Below are positions 61,571 through 64,000 of a stretch of DNA of 64,000 nt, piece by piece. The notes under the pieces were generated by a model. It ran no database searches. It saw only the letters and a list, made by a program, of their open reading frames with translations, and was not told where the DNA came from. A program made the translations under genes and the position numbers. Position 1 is the stretch's first letter, and each line of letters begins with the position of its first letter. The stretch comes from Torreya grandis (taxonomy: Eukaryota; Streptophyta; Pinopsida; Cupressales; Taxaceae), in the NCBI GenBank assembly GCA_037957365.1, contig JARHVA010003184.1, forward strand, positions 456,501 to 520,500. The letters run 5' to 3'.

Positions 61571-61579
61571 ATGGAATAA
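61571..61579 (+). promoter_or_regulatory. Two-codon upstream ORF
   Basis: ATG GAA TAA lies 37 nt before the proposed start at 61617. If it is in the mRNA leader it could reduce initiation at the main start. This is visible in sequence only; the transcript start is unknown. Confidence 0.35.
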
Positions 61580-61616
61580 AACCATATTATATTATCCAGC
61601 CAAAGTAGCTCCGCGT

Positions 61617-62060
61617 ATGTTGGCGTGGTCTGCGAGGATAATGAATATGAATATGAATATGAATCTGAATGGAGGAATAAAATTGGTTTATGGTGGCCAC
61701 TGCAAATTTTTCGTTCTATCCTCCTCTTCCCGCTTCAAGATACCCACAACACCATTTTTAAAATATTCTTTCGCAATCACGGCAATGTCAACAGCCCAGG
61801 CGTGTCTCGATAACTATTTTTTTTTAACTGATATGCATATTATCACGTGCTGTTATTTAGTTGAATCTTGTTTTGCAGGAGGACGACAAGGAGAATAGAT
61901 ACAGAGGACCAATTCCGACGAAGGATTTAACAGCGGAATGGATATCGAAGAATGACAATGCGACTCGAACTGCACCCATATATGTGGGATGTGTGTCACT
62001 TGCCGCCATACTCGTCAATCGCAGTCTATCAGAGATCTCTCCAATTGCTGATGCCAGCAG
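61617..62060 (+). CDS. CCB4: CCB4-like cytochrome b6f cofactor assembly protein, first two exons (partial)
   Basis: Exon 1 (61617-61799) encodes an acid-poor, Ser/Arg/Lys-rich start (SSSSRFKIPTTPF) typical of a chloroplast transit peptide, with an NMNMNMNLN run from an ATGAAT repeat. Exon 2 (61879-62060) follows an acceptor TTTTGCAG and ends before GTAACG. It encodes AEWISKNDNATRTAPIYVG and a hydrophobic helix, then SEISPIADAS. This layout matches the N-terminus of plant CCB4, a thylakoid protein that helps attach heme ci to cytochrome b6. The first intron would be 79 bp with an unusual GC donor (CAG/GCGTGT); no in-frame GT donor keeps this frame. Later exons are outside the window or beyond the intron. 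The family call is from recalled similarity and needs a search. Confidence 0.5.
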
Positions 62061-62090
62061 GTAACGTTTTGCATTATATGTTTCCCTTTC

Positions 62091-63453
62091 TGAAATATCC
62101 CAACTAGGATATTGACTTCCCAATCTGAAACAAAACTTACTTTTTCCACTCTAGAATCCTGCAACTTAATTTTCTGATTGAAACCCTAGGTCTGATATGA
62201 TATTTGTATTTGTAACAGCAACAAATATAATTCAAAATTGCTCATACAATAGGGCAAAGATATCCAACCTGTAATCAACAATTAATAATACTTCTAATGA
62301 ACATTCAATACACCACATACAATCTGATTTATCAGATAATATATCTGCTGTTACAAATCTGAATACCGAAGTCTGAAGTACAACAAAATATGGACAAATA
62401 TATGCCAACACTACTGCTGTTACAAACAGAATTATTCCTCATGTAATTTCATCAAACGAAGGGGCTCAAACATGCCCAGATTTATTACAATAGACTGCTG
62501 CGACAAATCAGTATAGAGACATACCAATTTTGACATGAAATCTTGCCTTCCAATGTTGCCTTAACTGGACGAATTGCTTCCAGCTTATGAAGATGACAAA
62601 ATATGGTATAAAATCCTTGAAATATGGCAAACTGGTCTAGGATGAAACCCTAGATAATTATGGTGCAAAATCTGCTTATAAACTGATCTGAAATCTGATG
62701 ATAATCTGCTGCTCGTCCTCTCACAAAATTTCCAATGAAGCACAAATGAAATCTTCATCACGAAGCTCCTCAACAATGGAGTTGGGTTTTCGTCCAACAC
62801 CACCACCAAGATCCTCAAGGGTTTTAGTCCTTGGAACCAAACTGAAAATCTGCTGTAGCAAACTCTAGAAAATGATATGAAGAAATAGTAATAAGCTGAA
62901 TGAATCCCTTTCAAAGTAACCCAATGCCTCCTTATATAAGTACTCCATAACACATCTTCATTTAATATTTTTCCTCAGCTTCTAGAATCATCCCAAGAAA
63001 CATTTAATATTTTTCTCTTTTTCCAGAAACTCCCATAGAGGATCGATCCAAATAAATATTTAATTTATTTTCACTGACTTTTCCTCCAAGGTGGCGTCCA
63101 ACATAAGAGCTTTCTAGAAGCTTCAAGAAAGGGAATGACCACATGACCCTTTTTATTATTTTATTATTTACCTTTTTCCCAAAAGGGTGACGCCGCATGT
63201 GCCAAAAATAATATTTTATGATCTCCAAAAATAAAAATAAATTAATATTTATTTTTCCCTTTTTGCACCTATTTTCCAATTGACCTTCAAAAAGTAATTA
63301 ATAATTACGTTTTATTTTATTTTTCACTTGGCTTTCTAATTAATACGTGCTTTATGGCCCCATTCTCTCTTAGAACACTCCCAAAGCCTACGGGAATGAA
63401 AATAGGCTACGGGTCTTCTCTACTTGCATTACCTCGAGAAAGGGGACATTACA
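62091..63453 (-). mobile_element. Solo LTR F (1363 bp, minus strand) with target-site duplication CTTTC
   Basis: On the minus strand it begins TGTAATGTCCCCTTTC and ends GGGATATTTCA. The two ends are imperfect inverted repeats (TGTAATGTCCCC against TGAAATATCCC). CTTTC flanks it at 62086-62090 and 63454-63458. TATATAAG on the minus strand (62931-62940) is a clear TATA box. No internal element sequence is present, so it is a solo LTR from LTR-LTR recombination. The minus-strand frames 62585-62953 and 63004-63279 are within it and not genes. Confidence 0.85.
62931..62940 (-). promoter_or_regulatory. TATA box of solo LTR F, antisense to the host gene
   Basis: CTTATATAAG is followed on the minus strand by GAGGCATTGGGTTAC. 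Transcription from it would run toward exons 2 and 1 of the CCB4-like gene on the opposite strand. Confidence 0.5.
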
Positions 63454-64000
63454 CTTTCATCGAACCTGCAAACAATTCACGCCAATATTTCTATTCATAC
63501 TAGCATTCTCATAAGATTTTTTTATAAATAACGTTCAATACCGTTTCATGTTCATTTTCTGCCTCGGACCGTCTCTGAAAACATGGGGATTAGGAAATGG
63601 GGGGTTTTAAGAAACGGGCATGGCTAGTATCAGAAATCGAGAAGTTTAATCACTAATATTCACCTCACAATACTAGCTTAAGATTTGTACTTTTTAAAAT
63701 GTCTGTTCTCTCTAAATTTCTTTTGTCAGAAATTTGGGAATACTTGTAGGAAAACATGGCATGAAATGGCAAAGCCAATTTCAAGAAGAAATCCAAGAAA
63801 CGTACATAATTCACTCAAACACAAATGATGCGAGTCAAACCAAAATTAGATTTAGGATTCTAATTTTCTAAGCTTTTAACGACGAATTTCAAATATAACA
63901 GATATTGCGTATGTTATGAAAACAATTAAACTTTTCACAACGAAAGTCTAATTATCTACATAGATATCATCAATTCAATTCATGTACATGATCAATAAAC

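Larger units (their letters stand above)
62061..64000 (+). other. Second intron of the CCB4-like gene (incomplete), containing solo LTR F
   Basis: The intron starts GTAACGTTTTGC. Solo LTR F occupies 62091-63453. No further exon with recognisable CCB4-like sequence was found in 63459-64000, which is AT-rich and shows no other gene. Confidence 0.5.

Noticed and set aside
62585..62953. 122-codon minus-strand frame
   Set aside because: It lies wholly inside solo LTR F, spans its TATA box, and has no recognisable domain.

Overview
The window looks like a piece of a very large seed-plant nuclear genome, most likely a gymnosperm. This rests on kilobase-scale LTRs, deeply nested and heavily decayed Ty3/gypsy, Copia and LINE elements, stop codons of the 5-methylcytosine deamination type, and one genuine plant nuclear gene at the right edge. 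No bacterial, viral or organellar gene block is visible. The species cannot be fixed from the sequence alone.

Layout, left to right. Positions 1500-3893 hold an old minus-strand LINE. Positions 3894-58471 are one giant retrotransposon, here called D. It has LTRs of about 5.9 kb and only 2.6 kb of internal DNA. Its 5' LTR is split twice. Element B (8703-35714, TSD CTATC) is a Tat-type Ty3/gypsy element with gag, protease, RT, two RNase H domains, integrase and an antisense PMD-type ORF. Element C (35782-48996, TSD TGAAG) is a tandem LTR-internal-LTR-internal-LTR array with an initiator-Met PBS. Inside the gag of B sit element A (11602-20494), a gag-protease element with no RT or integrase, and probable solo LTR E (20537-21598, minus). 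The intact 3' LTR of D (52577-58471) preserves the unoccupied sites of both B and C, which proves the nesting and gives many boundaries to the base.

To the right, a LINE (59114-61505, minus, 36-bp target duplication) lies about 75 bp upstream of the start codon of a chloroplast-targeted gene resembling CCB4 (exons at 61617-61799 and 61879-62060). A solo LTR, F (62091-63453, minus, TSD CTTTC), sits in the next intron, 30 bp after the splice donor.

The most unusual signal is shared by elements A and D. Just upstream of their 3' LTR, where a polypurine tract is expected, lies a sense-orientation tRNA-Arg-like sequence. In D it is exactly 76 nt and ends in CCA, 3 nt before the LTR. In A its 3' end is complementary to the element's own tRNA-Arg primer-binding site. 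This suggests captured tRNA primer, and possibly an unusual plus-strand priming or 5'-3' RNA pairing mechanism. Elements B and C, with ordinary polypurine tracts, lack it.
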